From positions 43,791,445 to 43,855,444 of the forward strand of contig OX352772.1 in assembly GCA_947095535.1 (NCBI GenBank): a DNA stretch of 64,000 nt. Reading direction: 5' to 3'. The position numbers and the translations under genes were made by a program. This document shows, one piece after another, positions 36,961 through 47,744 of the stretch (its first letter is position 1; each line of letters opens with the position of its first letter). The notes below the pieces were generated by a model. The model was given only the letters and a program-made list of their open reading frames with translations, did no database searches and had not been told where the DNA came from. The DNA is from Poecilobothrus nobilitatus (lineage: Eukaryota; Arthropoda; Insecta; Diptera; Dolichopodidae).

Positions 36961-38262
36961 TGTTTGTTATATAAATTTTTTATTTTGGGAATGTGCTTTT
37001 TTTATTATTTATTTCCTGGTCTTATCGATTTTGTATTATAATGTGTGTCTAAAGGATGTCGAACATCGCCGTTTTTGTTTTATTTTACACTACATTTCGG
37101 CTTGAATTGTTTTAATATTTCCTTAGTGCCTAGCAATTTTTATTTTTTCTTTATTTTCTATTATTATTTGTTTCCTCAGTTTAGGTTCCAGTTCTAATGT
37201 GTTTAGATATTTTTGTTGCGGTTGTTGGTGGACCAGAATATTTACTGCCTTTGTAATTCAATTCAGTAAAGAAAAATAAAAACGATAATTTTATTTTTTA
37301 CTCTCTTGAAAATTAGCAGGCAATTGATGTAAAAAGAAAATTTGTAGAACAAAATATGAAAAGTAAAATTTCTTATACATTTTCATATTGTAACAAAAAT
37401 TTCCTATAGTTTACAAGAATTATTTTAGAATTTTTTGTTTCTTCGTTCACTCAAATAATTCCTATTAAAAAGAAATTTGTTTAAAAACGTAAGTACCTAC
37501 ATCAAAATATAATTAAACTTTTTTTTTTTTTTTTTTTTATTTCAAATTAGAGTTGCTATTTATAAAATGAACAAATTATTATTTTGTTTTAACCTAAAGA
37601 CATTTTGAATTTGAATTCAAATCAAATGAAATTAGATATATTTATAATATTTTTACTTTAGCTATGAGCAATAAAAATATTTGTGTATTTATTAACTTTT
37701 CTGATATAATTGAAATTTTATTTTTAAAACGTTAGTTAGTTAAAATATTCAATATTTATTGTTAAAATTGTTATAAAAAAAAATTAATTCATTCAATACC
37801 ATATTAAAAGTGGTCCTAGATAATAATTTTTAATTTGTCCTAAATAACTCTCAGATGATTACTGTAGAAATTCAATTTAAAGAATTAGGGTAAATGTTTA
37901 GGTAATGGTAGGTAATGTGTGAACAGGAGTTATCTAGACAATTTCAACATGACCATGCCTACTGATGAGCCTGATAATACTGAAGTAGTGAAACACTCAT
38001 AGTATATTGAAAAAATGTGTAGCTTTCTCAAGCGACTTCTTAAATACAATTTTTGATACATCCAACTATACATCTTTTTCATTGAAATGAGAGTTTTTAT
38101 TTGTAAATAAGAAAAACCATGACGTGGTTTAATTTACTTAATTTTTTAACTAAATATTTTGTTGAGAAACATTTTTTCTTGTAATAGTCCATAAATTTAA
38201 CTAAATTAGCATAGATTAGAAATATATACGTATTTCTAATACTAAAGAGTGCTCCAAGGTGC
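36961..38262. other. AT-rich non-coding DNA, no gene seen
   Basis: Only A/T-rich DNA apart from a hammerhead-like motif at 37962-37994, discussed under findings. Confidence 0.55.
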
Positions 38263-38455
38263 TTTTTTTTTTTTTTTTTTTTTAATTTATTCGTCTGTCA
38301 CATAAATGTGATAAAAAAATTACACAACCCAGATTTCCTTTACCAGGTCTGAAAATGTCGTAAGGGTGCATTAATCTGAGGAGTTGTCGAATCAACACTC
38401 CATAGGTGTTTATAGCATATTTTATATGCTTTTATCTACTAGGTTAACAAAGTCC
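38263..38455 (-). mobile_element. SINE A, degenerate full-length copy
   Basis: A poly(T) run at 38263-38283 precedes a body with CACATAAATGTG, ATGTCGTAAGG and GTGTTTATAGCATATTTTAT, matching the minus-strand order in 60209-60399 at lower identity. The head region reads GTTAACCTAGTAGATAAAAG on the element strand. Confidence 0.65.
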
Positions 38456-39796
38456 TGCTTTTAATTGCATAGTTGTAGGCGCAATTTGAAATTATATAGT
38501 TATGACGTTTTCTTTTCTGTTAAGAAAAGTATTTCAGTTTTATAGTTCGTAGTAAGTTTGAAAATGTTAATTTATTTGATTCTACATAGTTTGATCTAAA
38601 TAAGCAACACATTCTTAAAATTTCTTTATCTATCTTATTGGATTTAATTCTCTGCTGTCTATTTGATATTTTTTCGTATACGTATTATAAAATATTTGGT
38701 ACATTATAATTTTTAAAACTTAAATTTCTGTTATTATTGACTAGATGTTCTCAATAAACTTCGTGAAATTTCTTTGTATTCGAAATATACTAGAATGTTT
38801 GTCAGTTTGTTCTATGTAGTTTACTAGTGTTACCTATTATAAAAGTTATTTTAATTTGTTGTACAAACACAGACTAATAAATGCCAGCCAAACAAATAAA
38901 AACGAATAAATAAAATCTTTTTTTAAACTTTCAAAAAAAAAAAAAAAAAATTTAGATTTTCATTAAAACTTTATTTTTATTTTTAAATTGTAGCAAAAAA
39001 AAAAAAGAAAAGTTTTTCTTTTATTGGTTAATTAATTTGCAAAATTTTTTTATCCATATATTTTTTTTTTTTTTGTCTGAGTTTTCCCTGAATGCAATTT
39101 CAATTAAATTGACTGAAAAGAATTGATTTTATAATTATTTTTCTCTTATTTTGCTTTTCCTTAAATGTTTTGTTGAAATAACTAATGAATAAAATTAAAC
39201 TCTTATAATTGTATAAAACTTGATTTTTCAAATCTAAAATATAAATCAATAAAAAATGTATTTGCTACAAATGGAATTTAAAAGAGAAAAACACAAAAAA
39301 AAAAAAAAATTTCGAAATTAATAGTCGCAATATTTAAAAAAAAAAAAAAAGAAAAAATTATAATAATTATAACAACATTTTATTTATACCAAAATAAAGT
39401 TTTTATGTTTATTCTTTTGCTTTTCTTTTCAATGGTTTTCAGCGAGAAACAAACATTTCACCAAAATTATACCACCAAATTGAAAAGTAATCAAAAAGTT
39501 CAGTTTTTTTTTATTATTCATGGTAATTAAGGGTATAGTTAATAAAAGTTTAAATTATAGGGATTTTCAAATAGAATTTTCTTTTTAAAAATAATTTAAA
39601 CTTGTATATACATAAATAATATATATGTATATGTAAAAAGTTTATAAAAATATAATTTATACTGTCAAAGATAATGAATCTAAGTAAAATTACTTTATGT
39701 TTTTTGATCAAATTTTTGATTATGAGAATAAAATTGGTTGGTTAGTTTGAATTAAGGACTGAGAAGGATTTTTGAATTTATATGGAAATTTTTGAA
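38456..39796. other. AT-rich non-coding DNA, no gene seen
   Basis: A/T-rich sequence and long homopolymer tracts. Confidence 0.6.
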
Positions 39797-39870
39797 CGGC
39801 TGGATGGTACAATGCAGATTAAAATTCTGAACTTTTATTTGAAGGATCCAGGTTCGAGCCCCAGTAAAAC
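39797..39870 (+). mobile_element. tRNA-like remnant (possible SINE head)
   Basis: GGATGGTACAATGCA resembles an A box and GGTTCGAGCCC (39850-39860) a B box at suitable spacing. Stems do not fold cleanly as a tRNA. Family unknown. Confidence 0.3.
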
Positions 39871-39989
39871 AATTTTTTATTCACAGCTTGCTTTCCGTAT
39901 TACTATACTGTGTTGAAGATTCAACACAAGATCTAAGAAATGAAAGATATGTAGAGGATTTACTATTATTGGCAGTTTAATTATTTTCA

Positions 39990-40200
39990 TCAGTAAACCA
40001 GTATCTATACTTCTCCAGTAAAGCAGTATATTCCTAGGCGCAAATATCTTACTTGTATAGTATAACTCCGTAGTTTTTGAGTTATGTGTTTTTGAGATTC
40101 TTTTTCTTCTTGCCAGAATCAGCATGTATCGTCTTTCTTTTTTCTAATTTTCTTTACGTGCTCTTTGACCCGGTAGTGTCCAGACACGAAGCCAATTGAA
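39990..40200 (-). pseudogene. RNase-H-clade LINE, C-terminal zinc-knuckle region
   Basis: On the minus strand from about 40187 the frame reads GHYRVKEHVKKI, then KKKDDTC, a stop, FWQEEKESQKHI, and further on VRYLRLGIYCFTGEV. This matches the block after the RNase H domain of I/R1/LOA-type ORF2 proteins: 'TGHYxVxxHxxxMG', 'DxxCRxCxEExExxxHxL', 'RxRxLGxxxF'. The stop replaces the residue between the two cysteines and the second cysteine reads W. 5'-truncated and dead. The open frame at 39877-40125 on the same strand is a neighbouring frame of this remnant. Confidence 0.65.
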
Positions 40201-41593
40201 ATTTTAGATTTATTTATACTGATAAAGAAGGAAAAAAAAAAAATGCCACAAAAAAGATCGAGAATTATAAAGTGACTTGTAACTTCTTATTTTGCAAGTA
40301 GATCTGTTTTCTTAATTTTCGTTTATATCTTGATGTCCAGGTACTCAGTGGAGAGTTACTTTATAATTTTTCCTAAAACTTGTAAACTCAAGTTTAATAC
40401 CGTTATGGTTTATTGACTGTCTGATAGAATAGCAATTTGTTTATTTCTATATCCTCTGTTGAAAGATTTAGTTATAGCTTATAACTTAAAAATAGAAAAT
40501 TATACCACCTTCTGAATTATACCATACCATCGCTTTGTTTCAATATGTATCTATGGTATTGATAGTCTTATTAGAGTAATAGTTAAACTATTAGCAATAG
40601 AAAAAATCATTTAGTTTAAATATTTTTGGCACAATTTATTAAAAGTACCCATAAAGCTAGAAGTTGACTTAGTATATATGTTATTATTTCTTAGGAATAT
40701 TTGTGAAATACAATCTATAAAACCCAATAAGGTTGTTTTACTCGACTAGAAAATTTAAAGTTTACAATTAGAATCCATCTCACCAACTCACATATCGTTG
40801 TAAGTACATTTGCAAAAATCCCGTTTACAAAAAAACATTATTTGTATTATATGGTAACATTTTTTTTGTGTAAATTCACTGAAATGGAAACTTTGTCAAG
40901 CTATTTATTCTTAATGTTTACAATTTAGAGGATTTATAAATTTATTATACTTAGCGAGGGAAGAAAGAGAAGAAATGTTCCTAAAAGATCTGTATAGATT
41001 TTTAATATCTTATGTTAAAATTTACATTATAGTTAATTGGTTAGAAATTTTGATTTACCAACATATAGTTCGTCCTTTTAACTTTCAACATAATACATTT
41101 AAGATTTTAATTAGGAATTTTTGATTCAAATGTATTTGTTTTTCGCTAAATTGTTGGTATATTAATTTGTTAAATAAAATCGATTTCATTTCTAATTAGG
41201 TTCTCTTTTGATACCGCAGAAAACAAAGAATTAAGAATGAATTAAGAAACTTTTTTTAAAATGGAAATGTAACTTAATGCAATTTTAAATCTATTAGTAA
41301 TTTTTATTACTATTAAACAATATCAAAAGAAAAACTTTTTTTTTTTTATATTAATTAATTAATTTATTAAAGATATTAGACCAAATAAATTATTCTTACA
41401 ATAGTTCTTATAATATACTGACATTTTATTGTCCTGCAATTAATATTAATTTTATTCCGTTTTTAATTGTACAAAAAAAAAAAGAAAAAGGAAAGCATCT
41501 AAAAAATTGTAATATATTGTTATAAAAAAAGCATTAAATTTAATTTGCCGCAAGTTATGCAATTAAATAATTTTTTTTATTTTACATACTTGC
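40201..41593. other. AT-rich non-coding DNA, no gene seen
   Basis: No coding sequence of the adjoining LINE can be followed upstream of about 41594, so that copy is 5'-truncated here. Confidence 0.6.
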
Positions 41594-43010
41594 TTTAAAC
41601 CAATAACAAAACTTATGTCTGATTTAACGTGGCATATAAATAAGCAAGAAAGCGTTGCAGCATGCTTCATTGACTTGGAAAAAGCTTTCAACTTAGTCTG
41701 GGTAAATGGACTTATTTATAAGCTAAAGAATTATAGCTTTCCTAGTAAATTAGTGGCTTTAATATTTGATATGATATCAGGTAATAGGTTTGTTATTTCT
41801 AACGATTCAAACATTATAAGTAGAACATTTGCTGTTAAAAATGGGCTTCTGCAGGGGACAATTAATTCCCCGATATTATTTTGTATCTACATCTCAGAAC
41901 TTCTCGAGCTATTTCAATCTATTAAAGGCAGTAACTATGCATTAGCATTTGCTGATGATATAGTTTTTTACTCGGCAGGTGACACAATAGAACATATACA
42001 GTTCTACTTGCAAAAAATGTTCAATTTGTCATTAGATTGCTGTAAAATTTGGCAAATTAAAATCAATACTGATAAATGTGAAACAATACTTTTTCGAAAC
42101 ACTGTTGATAAAGTTAATCACAATATCAGAAAAAATTGAAGGAACCTAAATATTAAAAGTAATGATAGAACTTTATTAAAACAAACCAAAATAATCAAAT
42201 ATTTAGGAGTGCAAGTTCACCATCATTTAAAATTTAAAGACCATGTAAAGTACATATTAAGTAAAAGTAACAAAGCCTTTATGGCCGCCAGAAATTTGTT
42301 TTACGACAAACGCATAAGTCCCAGAGTTAAAATTATTTCATATCAAGCTCTTATAAGACCAATAATGGCATATGCCATCCCTATTTGGTTTAACATAAGT
42401 GCTAGCACAATGGAACTTATTAGAAAATTTAAGAGAAAATGCATTAGGGTCTGCATAAGTAAAACAAGAAAACCAAAATCAAATTTTCAACATTTTTATT
42501 CTAACAAAGTAATATATAAAGATGCAAACATAATAAGATTCGATAACTTTGCTATTAAATTAATACGTAACCATTTTAATAGAACTCTACAAGTAACGGA
42601 AAATAATCTAGTGTCAAATATTTATTACCACAATTATGAGTATATAAGATACAGCATGAATACAGGATTCATTGCACCAGAATTTTTTATATACCTAGAT
42701 TCAAATGGTTACATTCAAGATCAAAACCATGTTCCCTTATTATTTCATTATAATAGGCGGGCCACGTGCAAGATCATTGAATATATTCCGCGAAACGTAG
42801 ATTATTCGATGTTGAAATTTGATAGACATATACCAGAAAGGGACAAAAACATTAGTGTAAATTATTGGTGGTTAGAAAACACCTACATAGAAGATTAAAA
42901 TTATTTTTAATTATTTAGGATAAGTAGGATAGTATAGGGTAAATTAGATTAGATATATAGGTTAAGATAGGTTAAGATATGTTAAGATAGGTTAAGATAA
43001 GTTAAGTTTT
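41594..43010 (+). mobile_element. Jockey-type non-LTR retrotransposon, 5'-truncated copy
   Basis: Holds the C-terminal part of ORF2 (reverse transcriptase) and a short 3' region. Homology starts near 41594 (FKPITKLM in the same frame as the coding region). The 3' region contains a small tandem repeat of TTAAGATAGG (42961-43008) that also appears, decayed, after the related remnant at 58.6 kb (GTTAAATAGGTTAATTTAG). No target duplication was identified, and the exact 3' terminus is uncertain. Confidence 0.8.
41615..42898 (+). pseudogene. LINE reverse transcriptase C-terminal half, one in-frame stop
   Basis: The reverse transcriptase would copy the element RNA into DNA at a nicked genomic target. 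The frame is continuous for 428 codons except for a TGA at 42137-42139 (codon 175). Motif A, CFIDLEKAF, has its catalytic Asp at residue 20. Motif B, GLLQGTINSPILF, is at 77-89. Motif C is FADD at 112-115 in place of the usual YADD, with both Asp kept. After the stop come IKYLGVQVHHHLKFKDHVKY (thumb), RPIMAYAIPIWF and a long basic tail FKRKCIRVC...VPLLFHYNRRA, ending IED-stop. The N-terminal endonuclease and RT fingers are lost. Close to jockey-superfamily elements; exact clade not fixed. Decayed relatives are at 57590-58520. It is the best-preserved coding sequence in the window. Confidence 0.88.
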
Positions 43011-44753
43011 ATTTTAAAACTCAATAGAAATAAATTTGGATTTTTAAATGAAATTTTTACCAAAAAATAATAAATATAAGGTTGTAAAATACCATGGAAC
43101 ATTCAAAGATTTAATGTAATATTGAAATATAAAACCTAAAATTAATAAAATAAGAAACCATGCCATCGTAAAATTAATTATAAAACAAAGAAGTAAACTG
43201 ATATTTTTAAATTTTTTTTTGTAAGTTATATTTATAAAATCTAAATAAAGAATAAATTTTATTCCAATAAATTTTGTAAAAATATTCTTATTATGGTAAT
43301 ATTAATTTACCTCAAAAAAAAAAAAAAAGGAAGTAGCATGATTTTGAAATTAACATTAAATATATTTAATTGGTTTCATAATTAAATATGAAGGTATGAA
43401 CGTGAATGATTAAATACAATGTATTTAGATAATAAAATTAGAATTAAAATAATTTAAAATTCTCGCTTTAGTTCAAATTTTGAGCCTGACGACCTGTAAT
43501 ACAAAAAGAAATACAATACAAATTATATGCCATATTGCAAAATGGAAAGAACATGATCCTATACGCAAAAACATGGAAAATTACCCAATTAAACCCTTAT
43601 TTTCTCTTTTTTTGAATAAACAATATTAGCTGAAAAAACATTGGTATTGTTGTTATGATGTTTGGGCAAGATGTTGGGACTTTAAGGGTTAAAAATATAT
43701 TATAAATTGGATGACATATTGTTATGGTGTACGTAAAATGATATGTCGTTCTCCTTGAAATTTCGAATTTTGTGCTTTCAAATGAAACACTTTCGATTAG
43801 TATATTCTTCGGAAGTATATTCTATCACTTTGGCTAAGTTCCAGTCACAAAATAATTGTCTATATGCTGAATTGTACTGATCCTAGAATTTGATTGTGAT
43901 AGGAATGGCTGATTATGTCTGTTTATGTTTTTCTTACTTTAGATAATCTAAAATGGAAATATTATATTTTTTTTTTTTAAGAACAATAGCATTTTATTCT
44001 ACCTTGTTAGTGCATATATCCACCTTTCGAGATATCTTGTAAATGCACATATATATGAATATAGAAAAAAAAAAAACAAATGATGCACAAATATAGAATA
44101 TTATTTAAATTTTGAAGAAAAGTTCAAAAACAAACTTCTTCAAATTTTCTTTAATTTATTTCAAGCCAAAATTTTCCTTAGGCATTTCAAATAAATTTTC
44201 AATAACTAAATAATCAATTGTTTTTCTGAGAACAAAAAAAGAAAAAACAAAAACAAAATTATTATTTTTTATATCCGGTTTATAAGGAAGTGATCTGAAA
44301 AGAAAACACAAATAATATAAAATAATAAAACTTAAATTTAATTTAATAGAAATAACTTAAAAACTTTCGTCTACACCAGAATTAATTTCAAATTTTTTTT
44401 TATTGTTATTATTATTTATCTTTTAAATTTTGGTTTTCTTCGTTTTTCCTTCCTTTTTTCACAAAAAAAAAAAATTCTGTTTTAGTTCTAAGAATTTATA
44501 GTTCAGGAGGGTTATAGAGGGTTTATTTTTTCCATTTCAAAATTATAGTTGACTCTGAATATCTTAAATTAAAAAAAAAAGTTTAAAGTATTTTTAAAAT
44601 TTTTGAATGAAAAATTGATAATGGCATGAAATTAACTAAATTATATATTTTTAAATATATTTTATGGTATATTTTAATTATTCTTTTTTATTTCATTACT
44701 TTTAGAAGGTTTGAAGGATCCACCTTCATATTTTTAGTTTTTTTTGGTACAAG
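43011..44753. other. AT-rich non-coding DNA, no gene seen
   Basis: A/T-rich sequence, poly(A)/poly(T) tracts. No recognisable frame. Confidence 0.6.
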
Positions 44754-44766
44754 AGTTGTACTTATT

Positions 44767-44943
44767 TTTTCTAAATACATTTCTCTGCCATATAAATCCT
44801 ACACAGCCTTTCCTGTTCAGGCGTGGCTGTAAATATCGTAAGACGGAATAACTCTTACGACGTGTGTAGGATTCGAACTCACACACCCTCGGTGTTTACA
44901 GCGTATTTGATACGCTCTTACCCACTAAGCCACCGAGGTCCCC
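44767..44943 (-). mobile_element. SINE A, intact copy with 13-bp target duplication
   Basis: On the minus strand it begins GGGGACCTCGGTGGCTTAGT and has perfect A (TGGCTTAGTGG) and B (AGTTCGAATCC) boxes. Two body hairpins follow: CGTAAG...CTTACG, and ACAGCC...GGCTGT around CACGCCTGAACAGG. The 3' end is GCAGAGAAATGTATTTAG. The direct repeat AGTTGTACTTATT is perfect at 44754-44766 and 44944-44956. This is the clearest SINE in the window. The plus-strand open frame 44823-45017 is antisense to it and not a gene. Confidence 0.92.
44869..44932 (-). promoter_or_regulatory. RNA polymerase III A and B boxes of SINE A
   Basis: On the minus strand the A box (plus 44922-44932) is an exact TRGYNNANNGG match and the B box (plus 44869-44879) is AGTTCGAATCC. 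Order and spacing suit an internal pol III promoter. Confidence 0.78.
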
Positions 44944-44956
44944 AGTTGTACTTATT

Positions 44957-46279
44957 AATACATTTGTTTTTTTCGTTTATATTGATCCAAAAAGTAACGG
45001 CTGCGTTGTTATATTGATACAACCGATAATGGCTGCCAGGAAAATAAGGTCGAATCACACGAAAAATGGAAACCTTTTTTATCTGATATTTAATCTGATC
45101 CACCTACAATTTGTCATTGGATTCAAAAATTAATGGATTCAAATAATAAATAAATACTTCAATACTTTACTTTAGAAGGCAACCACAAATCAATGCAGTA
45201 AAACCTTACAAAAATGAAAAGTGATCGCAGACATCCAGTAGTGAATAAGTAGGTAAAAAAGTTATTGCTATACAATTTTTTTATATTTCTTAGTTATAAA
45301 ATGGCTAAAGTTGAAAATCAAATTGTATAAAAAAAATATTGTCTGTTGTTTAACTGAACACAATTTCTTTTTCGAATATAATTTAATATTATTGATTTCT
45401 CGTGGAACAGTGTTTCTATTAGAGGACGAAAATGTTTATAAATTTTTAGCAACAATGAGAGAAAGACGTGACATCACATTATAGGCAAATAATCGAAGAT
45501 ATATATTATTCTACTTCTGTAGTATGGAAAGACAAGACTGATTAAATTGTTTTGTAGAAAGATAAATTTGATTTACAAAAGCACATTTACAAAAAGGTGC
45601 ATTAGACAAACCAAATAATATTAGTCATATTCTTCATAAAACATCGCTTTTAAAATTCATGATTAAATTATTTATATATTATGTTCCTACCTAAGAAAAC
45701 TCCATTTTCCACTTTATTACAGTAACATCATACATTATATTTATTTATAACATTATTTTCTATTCCACATAACTACACTATATTTACATCACTATACCAA
45801 AGTTTTTTTTTACTTCTACAATTCAATTTATTCGTTTCTATTTTTATATTTTTATTTTTTTTTTTATTTTTAAATTTTCTTAAAAAAATATGAAAATGTA
45901 AAACTAAAAAGTGGAAAATAAATTTTCGATTTGCAATTACTTTAGTTTTATTTTTTCTTCAAAAAAACAAATTATCGAAATCTACTTGAAAAAAAAAACT
46001 AAAAAATAAAACAAAAATAAGGATAAACTCCAAACATGAGAGAGTTATGAAAAAGAGGTGAATAACAAATCTAGCAGAAATGGCACTGCAAATATCGTCC
46101 AATGAAATAACGTCTAAAAGTAAAAAATTAAATAACATCATTTTTTTCTTCCGGGAAAAGTGGATAGGTTCGAAAACGACCCAATTGGGAAATTGGGAAT
46201 TATGCGGGATATGGAAAAAAAATGTTATATTCTTTGTTGTTATAAGATTTTTGTTCTTGTTATGAAAAGTTTTAGGAGT
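44957..46279. other. AT-rich non-coding DNA, no gene seen
   Basis: No recognised repeat. Overlapping open frames at 45959-46294 (minus) and 46080-46265 (plus) are low-complexity. Confidence 0.55.
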
Positions 46280-46330
46280 CTTGAAAATGAGCAAATGAGC
46301 TCGAAACGCGTCGCTCAGTAAAATTTAAAG
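46280..46330 (+). other. Hammerhead-like / Penelope-like element end motif
   Basis: TTGAAAATGAGCAAATGAGC, followed by TCGAAACGCGTCGC, has a GAGC/GCTC stem directly before CGAAAC. This layout resembles the 'CTGATGA-stem II-GAAAC' core of hammerhead motifs found at ends of Penelope-like elements. The CTGATGA part is altered, so self-cleavage is doubtful. No GIY-YIG or PLE reverse transcriptase is nearby. Confidence 0.3.
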
Positions 46331-46489
46331 TTAATAATAAAATGATTAATGAAACGAAGACTATAACGTTGTTTAATTTAAAAATATATAAATTAAAAAT
46401 AAAAATCAAATGTCTAATGTTTAAAACTCTTTGATGTTAAAGTATGTATGTGAAAAAATTATAAGTATGATTTTAGATTTGGCTGATCG

Positions 46490-47200
46490 AGTTTTGACAA
46501 TCACACATGAAATGTAGCCATCTTTGTGGGCATTACAACCTTAAAGCTTTTTAGGAAGTGTCAAGAGGAATTTGCCATAAGAAGCGAAAAGCTAAACATA
46601 ACTCTCAAATGGATGCCTGGACATAGTAATAATGATGGAAACGAAAAAGCTGCCGGACTAACAAAGAAAGGAGCCATTCTGAACACTAACTTTCGTGAAA
46701 GGGTCAGTTGTCCAATAAGGGCCGTAAAGGAACGGATCTTGTTTTTGTATTTAGCGAAATCGCAACAGAGGTGGAATAATTTGAGTAATTGCACCATCTT
46801 TAGAACGTTGTGACCCACCCACAACAAAAGAGATAAAATGAGTTGATATATCCAATCCAGGCATTGACATCACCGCGTTAGTGATAATCATTACAGGTCA
46901 CTGGCCAGTAGGCACGCATGCAGCTAAACTAGGAATCTCTCACAACAGCTCCTACAGGAGTTGCAAACAAGCAAACAAAAGTGAGAACTTTGAGCACTTT
47001 CTTTGCAGATGTCCAGCCCTAGCTAAAGCCACACTTCGTCACTCGGCAAACCATTCTATAAAACTGATTTGGATATAAAACTGAAAACAACTACAAAACA
47101 TAGGTCACGTGAGTGGAATGAGATCAAAATGGCGCAACCTAGTGCTAATTGAGATCTTCACGCAGCATCGTGAAGGCCATCATCATACCTACCTACTTAA
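46490..47200 (+). pseudogene. LINE remnant: RNase H domain, zinc knuckle and 3' region
   Basis: Frame 46526-46813 reads KLNITLKWMPGHSNNDGNEK and AAGLTKKGA, the 'W(V/M)PGHSxxxGNExAxxLAKxGA' block that ends the RNase H domain of I/R1/LOA-type LINEs and would degrade the RNA strand of the hybrid. After a frame change, 46881-47078 gives ITGHWPVGTHAAKLGI, then FEHFLCRCPALAKA, the C-terminal zinc knuckle (its first Cys reads S). It ends KLIWI-stop. The 3' region (GGTCACGTGAGTGG, CCTAGTGCTAATTG) matches that at 55654-55977, so both are one family. 5'-truncated with frameshifts. The minus frame 46561-46827 is a shadow. Confidence 0.82.
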
Positions 47201-47510
47201 CTTAGATTTAGTTGCAAAATTAGCATTTCAATAATTTGTTTAGTGGGAGTTTGGGGGCAGGTTTTCGCATTATTTTAAATTCTTTGATGTGTGTAAAAAA
47301 AAATTAGGAACGATTTTAGAGGTGATTTCAAAATCATCATTATGTACTTTTGCAAAATTTGTTTTATAATATATGGGATTGTGTTTTATATAGGGCATTT
47401 TGTGTTTGAAATTTCGAGAAATATAAATTTAGGCAAACAACTTAGTAGACAGAACTTCAACGACCTAAATTCTTGTCCGACCTACCGAGCCACTGTATTT
47501 GCAAGTTTTT
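47201..47510. other. AT-rich spacer between LINE remnant and mini-me-like element
   Basis: No feature seen; the open frame at 47342-47542 runs into the next element's terminal motif. Confidence 0.5.
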
Positions 47511-47641
47511 ATACCCTACACCTAAAGTATATTGTATATTAACTTTGGTATGGTGTTTGTAACCACCAAAAGGAAGCGAGTTAGGTATAGACATGTATAT
47601 ATATTCTGAATCAGGATCACCGCCGGAGTCGATTTAGCGAT

Positions 47642-47669
47642 GTCCGTCCGTCCGTCCGTCCGTCCGTCC
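47642..47669. repeat. (GTCC)n microsatellite
   Basis: Six to seven GTCC tetramers just inside the left end of the element; (GTCY)n tracts are a known hallmark of mini-me elements. Confidence 0.95.
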
Positions 47670-47744
47670 GTACGCACGATAACTCAAAAAATAATGATGC
47701 TATCTTGATGAAATTTATATAGTAGGTTACTAATTACGAAAGAA

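Noticed and set aside
43731..43756. Short inverted pair GACATAT/ATATGTC
   Set aside because: Seven-bp stems are common by chance at this base composition.
44823..45017. Open frame with the peptide RTHTPSVFTAY
   Set aside because: It is antisense to SINE A; the same peptide words occur at 30085-30378 and 26136-26318 because the SINEs are related.
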